From Luteolibacter arcticus (lineage in GTDB: Bacteria; Verrucomicrobiota; Verrucomicrobiia; Verrucomicrobiales; Akkermansiaceae): a DNA stretch of 64,000 nt. A program made the translations under genes and the position numbers. Positions 1 to 8,568 of this stretch are shown here, in pieces. Under the pieces are notes generated by a model. It was given only the letters and a program-made list of their open reading frames with translations, searched no databases and was not told the DNA's origin. The number at the start of each line of letters is the position of its first letter. Within the stretch, counting starts at the first letter, position 1. The stretch covers positions 62,001 through 126,000 of the forward strand of contig NZ_JAPDDT010000010.1 in NCBI RefSeq assembly GCF_025950235.1. Direction: 5' to 3'.

Positions 1-969
1 CAACAGCGGCAAGGCGGTCAGCACGCCGTCCGTGTGCTTGAGATTTCCCTCCACGATCGGGCCATGCGGACCGTGCTCCACCGTGAACTCGGACTCCACC
101 TTTCCGGCGATCCGCTGCTTCCAAGTCTCCGGCAGGACCTCCGAGCACATCACATCGCGCAGGTGGCCATTGAAGGCGTAGCCGTCGCCCTTCACCGACA
201 TCTCGCCGGACAAGTCGAGCCGACCGCTTTGATAGACACGGAAATCCGCCTCGGACAGGGATACCGTGTCCTCGTGATAGCGCAGCCGCGCCTTGCCGAG
301 CGCCATCGGCGGCGCCCACTTCCACGGCAACTTCACCGTGCCGTCATTGCCCTCCGCACGGTAGCTGCCCTTCGACGCGTCCGGCGTGATTCGCCACGAG
401 GTGCCGGCGATGCTTACCGGCCCGCTACGGGTGATCACTTTCAGCGCCGAATTCCCCACGTCCACCAGCTTCACCTCCACCTCCTGGGGCACCAGGCTGT
501 CGTACCATTTCTTCCCCTTCGGCGGTGGCGGTGGCACCACGACCTCGGGCGACTTCTCCACCCGGTCGGCGGCAGTCGCGTCGATCTCCACCTCGATCTT
601 CCGCGCCCGCGCCTCGTCGATCCGCCACTTCCCTTCCCACCAACCGCCGAGTCCGACGTCCACGCGCAGGCCTTCGGAATCGATCGACCGGACGATGCCC
701 TCGCCCGTCGCCGTGAAGGAGTCGGTATCCATGCTGGTACCGATCCAGCGGAAAGGGCTGAACTCGCAGGTCACGCCAATCGCCTTGCCCGCCTCGGTCG
801 CCAGCATGTGACGAAAGCTGTCGCCGTGCAGCCAGCTCCGCAGCCCGACATAGCCCCCACCTAACAGGACCACGGCCCCGCCAAAGGCGATCACCCCGCC
901 CCGCACCAACCAGCGGTTGCCCGTCTTTCCCTTCGCCACGGCTGCCTTGCGCCTGTCTCTTCGGCTCAT
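1..969 (-). CDS. AsmA-like membrane-anchored protein, 3' part missing
   Basis: The gene is open from an ATG at 969 down to base 1, so its C-terminus lies outside the window; 323 codons are visible. The protein starts with a basic stretch (MSRRDRRKAAV) followed by one hydrophobic helix at about residues 22-40. After that comes a long, soluble, beta-rich-looking region with a proline run around residue 130. One N-terminal anchor plus a large periplasmic beta-rich body is the general plan of AsmA/TamB-like envelope proteins, but I see no diagnostic motif, so the family is a guess. It is transcribed away from sufT. The 159 bases up to sufT are partly AT-poor and show no clear promoter. Confidence 0.6.
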   Translation of the reverse strand, partial: MSRRDRRKAAVAKGKTGNRWLVRGGVIAFGGAVVLLGGGYVGLRSWLHGDSFRHMLATEAGKAIGVTCEFSPFRWIGTSMDTDSFTATGEGIVRSIDSEGLRVDVGLGGWWEGKWRIDEARARKIEVEIDATAADRVEKSPEVVVPPPPPKGKKWYDSLVPQEVEVKLVDVGNSALKVITRSGPVSIAGTSWRITPDASKGSYRAEGNDGTVKLPWKWAPPMALGKARLRYHEDTVSLSEADFRVYQSGRLDLSGEMSVKGDGYAFNGHLRDVMCSEVLPETWKQRIAGKVESEFTVEHGPHGPIVEGNLKHTDGVLTALPLL

Positions 970-1128
970 GAGAAAAAGCTGCCCCCTTTCCCCCGCCGGG
1001 GCCAGAGGATTTAGGGCCGCGGATTTGGGAAGCCGGAGGGCGGAATAACTCGATCCCTCAATCTCCCAATCTCCCCACCCACCCTCCCCGCTTGCACCGC
1101 CCCGCGGCCCGCCTACACTTCCCCCCAC

Positions 1129-1674
1129 ATGCACGAGGAAATCTCCCTGGCCCGCGAAGTTGAAGCCATCCAAATCCCCAGCGGCGACGCGATCACGCTG
1201 CCGGCCGGGACGCCCGTTTTCATCACCCAGCGCCTCGGCGGCACCTACACCGTGGCCACCTCCGCAGGACTGGCACGGATTTCCTCGAAGGACGCCGACG
1301 CCCTCGGGGTGGATCTCGAAAAGGAGAAGGTCAAAGTCGCCGAAGCCGAGCGCCTGAAAGACGCCCCGCTCGAAGAACAAGTGTGGGGACAGTTGAAGGG
1401 CGTCTATGACCCGGAAATCCCGGTCGACATCGTCAATCTCGGCCTCGTGTACGACTGCGGCATCGAAGAGCACGACGGCAAGAAAGTCGTCACGGTGAAG
1501 ATGACGCTCACCGCTCCCGGCTGCGGCATGGGCCCGGTCATCGCCGCCGATGCGCAGGCGAAGATCATGACCATCGAGGGCATCGACGATGCCAAGGTGG
1601 AACTCGTTTGGGACCCGGCTTGGAATCAGGACATGATCTCCGAGGAAGGGAAGATGAAGCTCGGGATGATCTGA
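1129..1674 (+). CDS. sufT: SufT-type Fe-S cluster assembly protein (DUF59)
   Basis: The 181-residue product has an N-terminal segment of about 90 residues followed by a MIP18/DUF59 domain. The DUF59 signature is clear: DPEIPVDIVNLGLVYD near residue 95, then TLTAPGCGMGPVIAAD with the conserved cysteine. The length and the N-terminal extension match the long SufT form, an accessory factor for Fe-S cluster maturation in the cytosol. The other suf genes are not next to it here; downstream is a repeat-filled gap and then a permease. The start is the first ATG and gives the family's usual length. Confidence 0.88.
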   Translation: MHEEISLAREVEAIQIPSGDAITLPAGTPVFITQRLGGTYTVATSAGLARISSKDADALGVDLEKEKVKVAEAERLKDAPLEEQVWGQLKGVYDPEIPVDIVNLGLVYDCGIEEHDGKKVVTVKMTLTAPGCGMGPVIAADAQAKIMTIEGIDDAKVELVWDPAWNQDMISEEGKMKLGMI

Positions 1675-1686
1675 AGGTGCCAAGCG

Positions 1687-1871
1687 CAATCACCAATCAT
1701 CAAATCCCAATCATCAATCGAAGGGCCGCTTCGCGGGAGCGGGGAAAGAAAGTGTCCCCGCGGTCAGATGGCGTCCATTTTTCCAAACTGATCGATTGAT
1801 CATTGAACGATTGGTGATTGATGATTTGCCTTTCCCAGATTGGTGATTGAAGGATTGGTGATTGGTGATTT
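1687..1871. repeat. Inverted repeat built from a GATTGGT/GATTGAT heptamer
   Basis: The left arm (1687-1720) carries the complement strand of the motif (CAATCACCAATCATC and similar). The right arm (1793-1871) carries GATTGAT, GATTGGT and GATTGAA units, many spaced seven bases apart. The arms can pair imperfectly around a 72-base GC-rich centre. The stretch is much more AT-rich than its surroundings and contains no gene. It lies between sufT and the permease, which point the same way, so it would be transcribed if sufT reads through. Confidence 0.7.
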
Positions 1872-1880
1872 CTGTCCGGT

Positions 1881-3179
1881 GTGTCCTCGGGAAAGCATGC
1901 CGGTTCCTTCGCCGCTACCGCACTGGTGGTGGCGAGCATGGTCGGCACGGGGGTCTTCACCTCGCTGGGCTTCCAACTGGCGGACCTGAATTCCGCTCCG
2001 CAGATCCTACTGCTGTGGCTGCTCGGCGGTCTGATCGCCTTGTGCGGGGCCTTTTGCTACGCGGAAGTCGCGGCGCTGCTGCCCAAGTCGGGCGGGGAGT
2101 ATCACTTCCTCCGCTCGATCTATCATCCCAGCCTCGGATTCATGGCGGGGATGCTGTCGGCCTTCGCCGGCTTCGCCGCACCCACGGCGATCACCGCGCT
2201 CGCGTTCGGTGAGTATTTGCACAAGTCATGGGGTGGACTGGAGGTGCATCACGCCGCGGCACTGGTAATCCTGGCGGGAGCAGCGGCCCACTCGGTGAGC
2301 ACGCGGACCAGCGCACGGGTGCAAGTGGTGGCGACAGGTCTCAAGCTGCTCTTGATCCTGACCTTCATTGCCGCGGCCTGGATGCTGCCGGGCGAAGGCG
2401 ATATCCGCTGGACGGTGGACGTGAAGACGGATGCCGCGGCAGTGATCACCCCGGCCTTTGCGATCTCGCTGCTCTATGTCACCTATTCCTACACCGGCTG
2501 GAATGCCGCGGTTTACGGACTGGAAGAATGGAACGACCCGCAGCGCACCGTGAAGCGCGCGCTGCTATGGGGCACGGTGCTGGTCACGGTGCTCTACGTC
2601 GGACTGAATGCCTCATTCCTGCACGCCGCCCCGGTTGCAGCGCTCAAGGGCCAGGAGGCGGTGGGGCACATCGCGTCCACCTCGCTGTTCGGCGCGCAGG
2701 CGGCGCGAATGATCTCGGCATTGTTTGCGATGGGCCTGTTCGCCTCCGCCAGCGCGCTGCTGTGGGCCGGACCACGGGTCCTGGCTGCGATGGGGCGGCA
2801 CATGCAGTCGCTGTCGTTTTTCGCCCCAAAGGGCGAGGTGCCGCGGCTGGCGCTGGGATTCCAGATAGCGGTCGCGCTGATACTAGTCTTCCTGTTTTCC
2901 GGAAAGCTGCGGCAGCTCATGGATGTCACGCAGGTCGGCCTGACGATTTCCACCTCGCTGGTGGTGGCGGGGTGCATGGTCCTGCGCTACCGGCATCCGG
3001 ATCTGCCCCGTCCCGTGAAAGTGCCGCTCTATCCGCTGCCGCCGCTGGTGTTCCTGGCGATGTCCGCGTTCATCGTGGCATTCTCCGCCGTGAAGGAGCC
3101 GCTGCTGACACTGGGAGGGGCCGGGCTCGCAGTTTTCTTTGCGCTTGTTTGGTTTCCGCTCAAAATGCTCAGGAGATGA
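1881..3179 (+). CDS. APC-family amino acid permease
   Basis: The 432-residue product is an integral membrane protein with about 12 hydrophobic helices. The first helix contains VASMVGTGVF, the G-[ST]-G-[IV]-F pattern of amino acid/polyamine/organocation transporters that lines the substrate site. The substrate cannot be told from sequence alone; an amino acid or polyamine is expected for the family. The start is a GTG at 1881, chosen because the TM1 motif begins about 15 residues later. The stop overlaps the next gene's ATG by four bases (ATGA), so the two are likely translated together. Confidence 0.85.
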   Translation: MSSGKHAGSFAATALVVASMVGTGVFTSLGFQLADLNSAPQILLLWLLGGLIALCGAFCYAEVAALLPKSGGEYHFLRSIYHPSLGFMAGMLSAFAGFAAPTAITALAFGEYLHKSWGGLEVHHAAALVILAGAAAHSVSTRTSARVQVVATGLKLLLILTFIAAAWMLPGEGDIRWTVDVKTDAAAVITPAFAISLLYVTYSYTGWNAAVYGLEEWNDPQRTVKRALLWGTVLVTVLYVGLNASFLHAAPVAALKGQEAVGHIASTSLFGAQAARMISALFAMGLFASASALLWAGPRVLAAMGRHMQSLSFFAPKGEVPRLALGFQIAVALILVFLFSGKLRQLMDVTQVGLTISTSLVVAGCMVLRYRHPDLPRPVKVPLYPLPPLVFLAMSAFIVAFSAVKEPLLTLGGAGLAVFFALVWFPLKMLRR

Positions 3180-4279
3180 AAAGACTGCTCCTCCTGCTCC
3201 CATTGGCCTGCCTCGCCGCCTCCTGTGGTCCATCCAAGCCACCGCGCGGGCAAACCCAGCAGGTCTATGACCCGAACCAGCAAACCTTTTCCCCGGCGGA
3301 GGGTGAAGCCACGGCCGATGATGTCGCGCGCTTCCTCGCTGGCCGCCCGGTCGAGCACGGCGCGGCGCTCTCGCAGATGCAGCAGACCGGGAACTATCAG
3401 GACCACGTCCGCCTGATGGGACAAAACTGGCGCGTCTTCGCCTCGAAGCGCACCGGCAAACAACGCGACTGGTCGGCGGCGAACATCCGGCCGCTGGTGG
3501 GCGACTCGCGCACCTTGCTCTATCCCTTCGGCGGTCCGGATCTCCTGCACGCCATCGCGCTTTTCCCTCAGGCCTCGAATTACGTGCTGCTCGGCCTCGA
3601 ACCGGCGGGCGGCCTTCCCTATCTCGACAACCAGGACCCGGGCTCGGTGATGGCAGCACTGGACCGGCTCGGCGTGGCGATGGATTCGCAGCTCAAGCAC
3701 GGCTACTTCATCACCAAGGACATGAAGGGCGACCTCGCCGGCGGCGCGATTCCCGGGGTGACGCCCATCCTGCTCGCCAGCCTCGCGCTGATGGATGCGC
3801 AGGTCCAGAGCGTGGAGCCGCTCAATGCCGGCGGCCGCAGCGGTGTGGACATCCGCTTCCGCCTGCCCGGCGGAGGAAACCGGCGCGCGATCTACGTCTC
3901 CGGCGATCTTTCCAACGGCGGCTTCAACTCATCCTACCGTAGCTGGCTCTCCAGCTACGATGGCAGCGTGGCCTACTTCAAGGCCGCCTCCTATCTGACG
4001 CACGACTCGGGCTTCTCCGGCATCCGTGACTGGGTGCTCGGCAATTGCCAGGCCGTGGTTCAGGACGACTCCGGCATCCCCTACCGCTACTACGACTCCA
4101 GTAAATGGGACCTCCGCCTGTTCGGCGACTACGACGCGCCCATCGCCCTGTTCGCCAAGCACGCCCAGCCGGACCTGAAGGCCGCCTACGATGCCAGCGG
4201 CGGATCAGCTATCCCCTTCGGCTCCGGCTACCACATCCGCGACTACGAGGCGAACTTGCTGATCGCGGTGAAGCGCTGA
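3176..4279 (+). CDS. Lipoprotein of unknown function
   Basis: The protein has 367 residues. It begins with a lipoprotein signal peptide: MKRLLLLLPLACLAASC with the lipid-attached Cys at position 17, so it should be anchored in the envelope. The mature part is globular with no repeats and no further membrane helices; I do not recognise the family. ATG at 3176 is preferred because it places the signal peptide at the N-terminus and overlaps the permease stop by four bases, a common coupling arrangement. A longer reading frame upstream in the same phase is only the shadow of the permease gene. Confidence 0.7.
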   Translation: MKRLLLLLPLACLAASCGPSKPPRGQTQQVYDPNQQTFSPAEGEATADDVARFLAGRPVEHGAALSQMQQTGNYQDHVRLMGQNWRVFASKRTGKQRDWSAANIRPLVGDSRTLLYPFGGPDLLHAIALFPQASNYVLLGLEPAGGLPYLDNQDPGSVMAALDRLGVAMDSQLKHGYFITKDMKGDLAGGAIPGVTPILLASLALMDAQVQSVEPLNAGGRSGVDIRFRLPGGGNRRAIYVSGDLSNGGFNSSYRSWLSSYDGSVAYFKAASYLTHDSGFSGIRDWVLGNCQAVVQDDSGIPYRYYDSSKWDLRLFGDYDAPIALFAKHAQPDLKAAYDASGGSAIPFGSGYHIRDYEANLLIAVKR

Positions 4280-4347
4280 GACGCATCGCACGGCTTTCAT
4301 CGGGCGTTCGCGAAAAGCTGTTGCGATACCTCGACGGCCACCTCCAT

Positions 4348-4455
4348 CGATCCCGGAGGGATCTCAGCGAGTAGCCGGTGGTCGCAGCCGCGAAGCGGCG
4401 AAGACCACCGGATACCAAGGGCGGCGAGAGGAATCCCGGAGGGGATTCTAGCCGG
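4348..4455. repeat. Palindrome-rich intergenic repeat with ATCCCGGAGGGAT ends
   Basis: The element contains ATCCCGGAGGGAT (4350-4362), an inverted pair GTAGCCGGTGGTC (4371-4383) and GACCACCGGATAC (4403-4415) around a GC-rich loop, and a second near-palindrome AATCCCGGAGGGGATTC (4432-4448). It lies between the 3' ends of two convergent genes (4279 and 4566). From memory, similar boxes occur scattered in planctomycete and verrucomicrobial genomes; that is recollection, not a search. The rest of 4280-4565 holds no gene that I can support. Confidence 0.6.
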
Positions 4456-4565
4456 GCCGTAAGCACACCGCGGTATCTAACAATCACCACTACGTCGGAA
4501 CGAGGACGGGGATGAGGGATGCGTCCCTACTTCGCTTCGGGGTGACCCCTGGCCCCGTCGGAGCA

Positions 4566-5582
4566 TCATAAGGCCCGCAAAAACGGCCCGTCCCGCCATG
4601 ACCTCGCGACACCGTGACGCGCGATGACGATCTGTTCGCGCGGCCAGATATATACCCGCCGGCCGGACGAGCCGATCAGCGCGTAAAAGTCCCGCGGCTG
4701 GCGGCGCGACAAACACGCTCCTCGCCAAAAGCCAGTCGAGGCCGGCGGATCCAGCGCGTCTTCCACCTCGATCTCCCGGCTGCCCGCATTCCGCCACAGG
4801 CCGCCGCCGAACATCGGATTCGCGGCCGACGCGCGGGTGATGCGCGCGAACTGAGCCGCGTCAAAGCCATCTTCGTTCTCGCCGGAAAGCAGGCGGGCAA
4901 TCGTGCGCCCGAGCTTCCCGAGTTCGTCCACACTCAGCTCCGCCCCGGTGGAGAGGTAGAAGCGCCCCTTCTTGTCCGACCGCCAATCCGGGCTACCCAG
5001 GCCAACCGGCACCATCACGGCGCGGTGGAGGAATTTCTCCAAGGTCTCGCCGCGGGCGGAGAGCTTGCGCTGCATCAGCTCCGCCAACACTTCGGAGCAA
5101 GCCGGACCATAGCGGAAAAAGCTCCCGGGCTCATCGATGGCGCGTAGGGCGACGGCATTGCGGCCCTTGTCGGTGGGATTGCGATAGAGCGCAGCGACGC
5201 CCGCTTCGAGGCCAGCGGTTTGTTGGAGCAGCATCTGCACGGTGATGCGCTGCTTTCGACCATCCCCACGCCATTCGCGGATGGTGTCGGCAGCATGCTC
5301 GCCCGGATCCAGCCACCCCTCCGCGGCGGCCCGGGTCGCACCGAGCGCGGCGAGGGCTTTGGTGATGCTGAGGATCGGACCTTCATACGAGGTCTCCCAA
5401 CCTTCCACCCGTGAACCTCCACGCCACGCCGCCCAGCCGCGGCAGCCGTGTTGCTTCGCCATGGCGTCGGCGCGGTCCAAAGGGACCGGGCGGCCTGAGT
5501 CCGAGCTTGAGCCCGGGGTGGAGGCACAACCGGCGCAGGCGGAAACCATGGTTCCAAGGAATCCGCGGCGGGAAATCGTCAT
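4566..5582 (-). CDS. Tat-exported beta-lactamase-fold serine hydrolase
   Basis: The 338-residue protein starts with a twin-arginine signal (SRRGFLG) followed by a Cys-containing stretch (ACAGCAS) that could be lipidated. The active-site SxxK motif is visible as S72-I-T-K75. The second motif is weaker: Y158-G-P takes the place of the usual Y-x-N, which suggests an esterase or transglutaminase-like variant, not a true beta-lactamase. The helix after it (ACSEVLAELMQRKL) matches the family fold. It is probably a periplasmic carboxylesterase or D-amino-acid peptidase. It stands alone and is divergent from the SHD1 gene. Confidence 0.72.
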   Translation of the reverse strand: MTISRRGFLGTMVSACAGCASTPGSSSDSGRPVPLDRADAMAKQHGCRGWAAWRGGSRVEGWETSYEGPILSITKALAALGATRAAAEGWLDPGEHAADTIREWRGDGRKQRITVQMLLQQTAGLEAGVAALYRNPTDKGRNAVALRAIDEPGSFFRYGPACSEVLAELMQRKLSARGETLEKFLHRAVMVPVGLGSPDWRSDKKGRFYLSTGAELSVDELGKLGRTIARLLSGENEDGFDAAQFARITRASAANPMFGGGLWRNAGSREIEVEDALDPPASTGFWRGACLSRRQPRDFYALIGSSGRRVYIWPREQIVIARHGVARSWRDGPFLRAL

Positions 5583-5655
5583 CCTCCGCTCATAGCCGCG
5601 CGGGCGTCATCGGGAAAGCCACAACTCGCGTGTTGTGCCTGAGGACGGAATTTGC

Positions 5656-6891
5656 ATGATTCGTGACATGATTCGTTGCCTGCGCCTCGCGACCCCCATC
5701 GTGGCCCTCACCTTCGGTTGTCTTTCCGCCCAGGAAGCACGCACGTGGACCGATCTCAAAGGCCGAAAGCTCGAAGGCGCCCTGGTCAAGCAAGACGACT
5801 CCACCGTCTGGGTCCGCAAGGGCGACGGCAAGGAGATCGCGATCCCGAAAGCCTCGCTCAGCGAGGATGACCGCAAGCACCTTGCCACCGCTCCCGCCCC
5901 GCCCCCCGGGGCCGCGACCGCTGCCTCCAGCAGCGGACGCTTCCACACCGTCCGCCTCGATCCCTCGGCTTGGAAGCCGCGGCCGGAAGGATTCAAGATC
6001 GGCACCTTGCTCTACCCCATGACCTTGGAGACGGAGCACTTCATCATCGCCGGCGGGCCGAAAGTCCGCGCGGCCATGATGATGACCTACGCGGATGCCT
6101 GCGAACGCCTGTGGGCCGACATCGCCGCGGACATCCCACCGGTCAAAGCCGCTTTCGAGGGCAGGAAATTGCCGGTCATTCTCGCGGACGATGCCAAGGA
6201 TGCCGAGATATTTGCCAACTGGCACGAGAAGCATGCCGACGCCAGCTCGACGGTGTCCTCCAGCTACAGCCTCACCCGCTCGTCCATCGCCAGTTTCGCG
6301 CTCGACACGGATTTTTCCAAGGAAGCCGGCCTCACCATCACCGGCAGGCTCTTCCGCCTCGACGCCAAGGGAGCCGAACACCAGCGAAAAACCTGGCCCC
6401 AGCGCATCCACTTCCTGACCGGCGACATCATCTGGCACCTGCTCTCCAGGGCCAACAACAACGGCGAATACTCGCTCGCCTTGGTGAAGCTCAGCTTCAA
6501 CTACCACCGGGAAGAACTCGTCTGCGGCAAGATCGAGTCCGAGGTGAGCTTCGGCGGGGGTACCGACGTGGAGGGCTTCAAGAACGGCCGCAACTGGGCC
6601 GGAGCGACCAAGAAGCTGCTCAAGGGCGGCGCGACCCCGGATATCGTTGCTTTCATGAAGGCCCGCGGCTCCGATGCCGAGCCCCGCGACCTCGGATTCG
6701 GGCTCGGGCTGATGCATTTCATCCACGCGGCTCCCGACCGGATCGCCGGCTTCGCAAAGATTCTCGAAACCGCCGGCAAGGATGACAAAGTGCCCGATCC
6801 GGAGACCTTCGCCAAGGGCCTCGGATTTGACTCGCCCGAAGCCCTGAACAAGGCGTGGAAGGACTACATGCTGAGCGACGCCTTCGAGTGA
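5656..6891 (+). CDS. Secreted protein with N-terminal SHD1 domain
   Basis: The predicted 411-residue protein has a signal peptide ending near LSAQEA. This is followed by an SHD1-like module at about residues 30-75 (RTWTDLKGRKLEG ... ASLSEDDRKHL), a small domain common in secreted planctomycete and verrucomicrobial proteins. A low-complexity Ala/Pro linker and a globular C-terminal domain of about 310 residues follow. I do not recognise the C-terminal domain, and no HExxH protease motif is present. ATG 5656 is chosen because GAGGA lies ten bases upstream and the signal peptide begins there; GTG 5635 and ATG 5668 are alternatives. Confidence 0.68.
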   Translation: MIRDMIRCLRLATPIVALTFGCLSAQEARTWTDLKGRKLEGALVKQDDSTVWVRKGDGKEIAIPKASLSEDDRKHLATAPAPPPGAATAASSSGRFHTVRLDPSAWKPRPEGFKIGTLLYPMTLETEHFIIAGGPKVRAAMMMTYADACERLWADIAADIPPVKAAFEGRKLPVILADDAKDAEIFANWHEKHADASSTVSSSYSLTRSSIASFALDTDFSKEAGLTITGRLFRLDAKGAEHQRKTWPQRIHFLTGDIIWHLLSRANNNGEYSLALVKLSFNYHREELVCGKIESEVSFGGGTDVEGFKNGRNWAGATKKLLKGGATPDIVAFMKARGSDAEPRDLGFGLGLMHFIHAAPDRIAGFAKILETAGKDDKVPDPETFAKGLGFDSPEALNKAWKDYMLSDAFE

Positions 6892-6933
6892 TCCCGCCTT
6901 GCTCCCGGCGGCCGGCTCCCCTACACCCGCGCC

Positions 6934-8562
6934 GTGCTCACGATTCACAAGCTCACCAAGACCCTCGGCGGCCGCACGCTTTTCCGCGATGCCGAGTTCT
7001 CGATCAACTGGGGCGAACGCATCGCCTTGGTCGGACCGAACGGTGCCGGCAAATCGACGCTTTTCCGCATGATCCTCGGCCAAGAGGAGCTGGACGGCGG
7101 CACCATCGAGCGCGATGACTACGCGATCACCGGCTATTTGGCGCAGGAAGCCGGCGACCCGGGCGATGAAACCGTGCTCGAGATCGCCATGGGCATCACT
7201 CCGGAGATGGTCGGCTACCTCCGCGCGCTGCGCGAGCACGAGGCCAAGGGCACGACCGACGACCCCGAGTACGCCCACGCCCAGGACCAGTTCAACCACC
7301 TCAACGGCTACCAGCTTGAGCCAAAGGCGAAGAAGGTCCTCAACGGCCTGGGCTACAAGGAGGCCGATTTCCACAAAACCGCCCGCGAATTCTCCGGCGG
7401 CTGGATCATGCGCGCCTATCTCGCCCGCCTGCTGGTCATGGAGCCCGACCTGCTGATGCTGGACGAGCCGACCAACCACCTCGACCTGCTTTCGCTCCTC
7501 TGGTTCCAGCGCTACCTGATGAACTACCCCGGCGCGATCCTCATGATTTCGCACGATCGCGACTTCATGGACGCCATCATCGAGAGCGTCGTGGAGATCG
7601 ATCCCGATGCCGCCGAGCTGCTCTCCTACACCGGCAACTACACCAGCTACCTCGAACAGCGCGAGGCGCGCTACGAGCAGAAGGTCCAAGCCTACCGGAA
7701 CCAGAACAAGGAAATCGAAGGCCACCAGGAATTCATCGACCGCTTCCGCCAGGTCGGCTCGAAGGCCGCGCAGGTGCAGTCCCGCATTAAGTTCCTCGAA
7801 AAGCTCGACCGCATCGAGAAGCCCCGCGCGCCGCGCAAGCCCTTCAAGTTCGCCTTCCCGCAGCCACCGCGCTCGAACCAGAAGGTCATCGACCTGCAAA
7901 AGGTCAGCCAAGCCTACGGCGAAAAGCAGATCTACAAGGACCTCGACCTCACCATCGAGCGCGGCGACAAGATCGTGCTCGTCGGTCCGAACGGCGCGGG
8001 TAAGTCCACGCTGCTGAAAATCCTCTCAGGACACCTGCCCATCAATGGCGGCAAGCGCGAGGTCGGCTATGCGACCAAGCTCGGATACTACTCGCAGCAC
8101 CGCTCCGAGACGCTCAACGAGAACAACACGGTACTCGAAGAAGTGATGGCAAGCTGCACCACGCTGCGCGAGGAAGACGCCCGCGCCATCCTCGGCTCCT
8201 TCCTCTTCCGCCGCACCGATGTCGAGAAGCGCTGCTCCGTCCTCTCCGGTGGTGAGAAGTCCCGCCTCAACCTGGTGAAGTTCCTCGTCGATCCGCCGAA
8301 CCTGCTGCTGATGGACGAGCCCACGACCCACCTCGACATCCTCTCCATCGACTCGCTAGTCAATGCACTCAAGGCCTACGAAGGCACGCTGGTCTTCATC
8401 TCCCACGACGTGCACTTCATCCGCCACCTCGCGGAAACCACGCTGCACATCACCCGCAATGCGGCGGACACCGGCAGCGTGCTCACCCGCTACACCGGCG
8501 GCTACGACTACTTCCTCGAAAAGAGCGGACTCAATGACGACCGCGGCGCGGTGACCGCCTGA
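6934..8562 (+). CDS. ABC-F family ATPase (duplicated ABC domains)
   Basis: The 542-residue protein has two ATP-binding cassettes and no membrane segments, the ABC-F plan for ribosome-associated translation factors. Walker A GPNGAGKST occurs at residues 34-42 and again at 351-359. Both Walker B boxes are present (LLMLDEPTNHLD and LLLMDEPTTHLD), with signatures SGGW and LSGGEKSRL. A charged helical linker, partly Arg/Lys-rich, lies between the cassettes at about 240-310. It is probably a translation factor of the Uup/YheS/EttA group. The start is GTG 6934. The stop lies six bases from the convergent neighbour's stop. Confidence 0.92.
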   Translation: MLTIHKLTKTLGGRTLFRDAEFSINWGERIALVGPNGAGKSTLFRMILGQEELDGGTIERDDYAITGYLAQEAGDPGDETVLEIAMGITPEMVGYLRALREHEAKGTTDDPEYAHAQDQFNHLNGYQLEPKAKKVLNGLGYKEADFHKTAREFSGGWIMRAYLARLLVMEPDLLMLDEPTNHLDLLSLLWFQRYLMNYPGAILMISHDRDFMDAIIESVVEIDPDAAELLSYTGNYTSYLEQREARYEQKVQAYRNQNKEIEGHQEFIDRFRQVGSKAAQVQSRIKFLEKLDRIEKPRAPRKPFKFAFPQPPRSNQKVIDLQKVSQAYGEKQIYKDLDLTIERGDKIVLVGPNGAGKSTLLKILSGHLPINGGKREVGYATKLGYYSQHRSETLNENNTVLEEVMASCTTLREEDARAILGSFLFRRTDVEKRCSVLSGGEKSRLNLVKFLVDPPNLLLMDEPTTHLDILSIDSLVNALKAYEGTLVFISHDVHFIRHLAETTLHITRNAADTGSVLTRYTGGYDYFLEKSGLNDDRGAVTA

Positions 8563-8568
8563 GGCCGG

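Noticed and set aside
2228..4279. A 683-codon open frame covering much of the permease gene in another phase
   Set aside because: Only the part from 3176 is the lipoprotein gene; the rest overlaps the well-supported permease on the same strand, has the skewed composition of an out-of-phase shadow, and has no signal or domain.
5590..7911. A 773-codon minus-strand open frame
   Set aside because: It lies antisense to the SHD1 and ABC-F genes; its composition is that of reverse-complement shadows in GC-rich DNA, with no recognisable domain.
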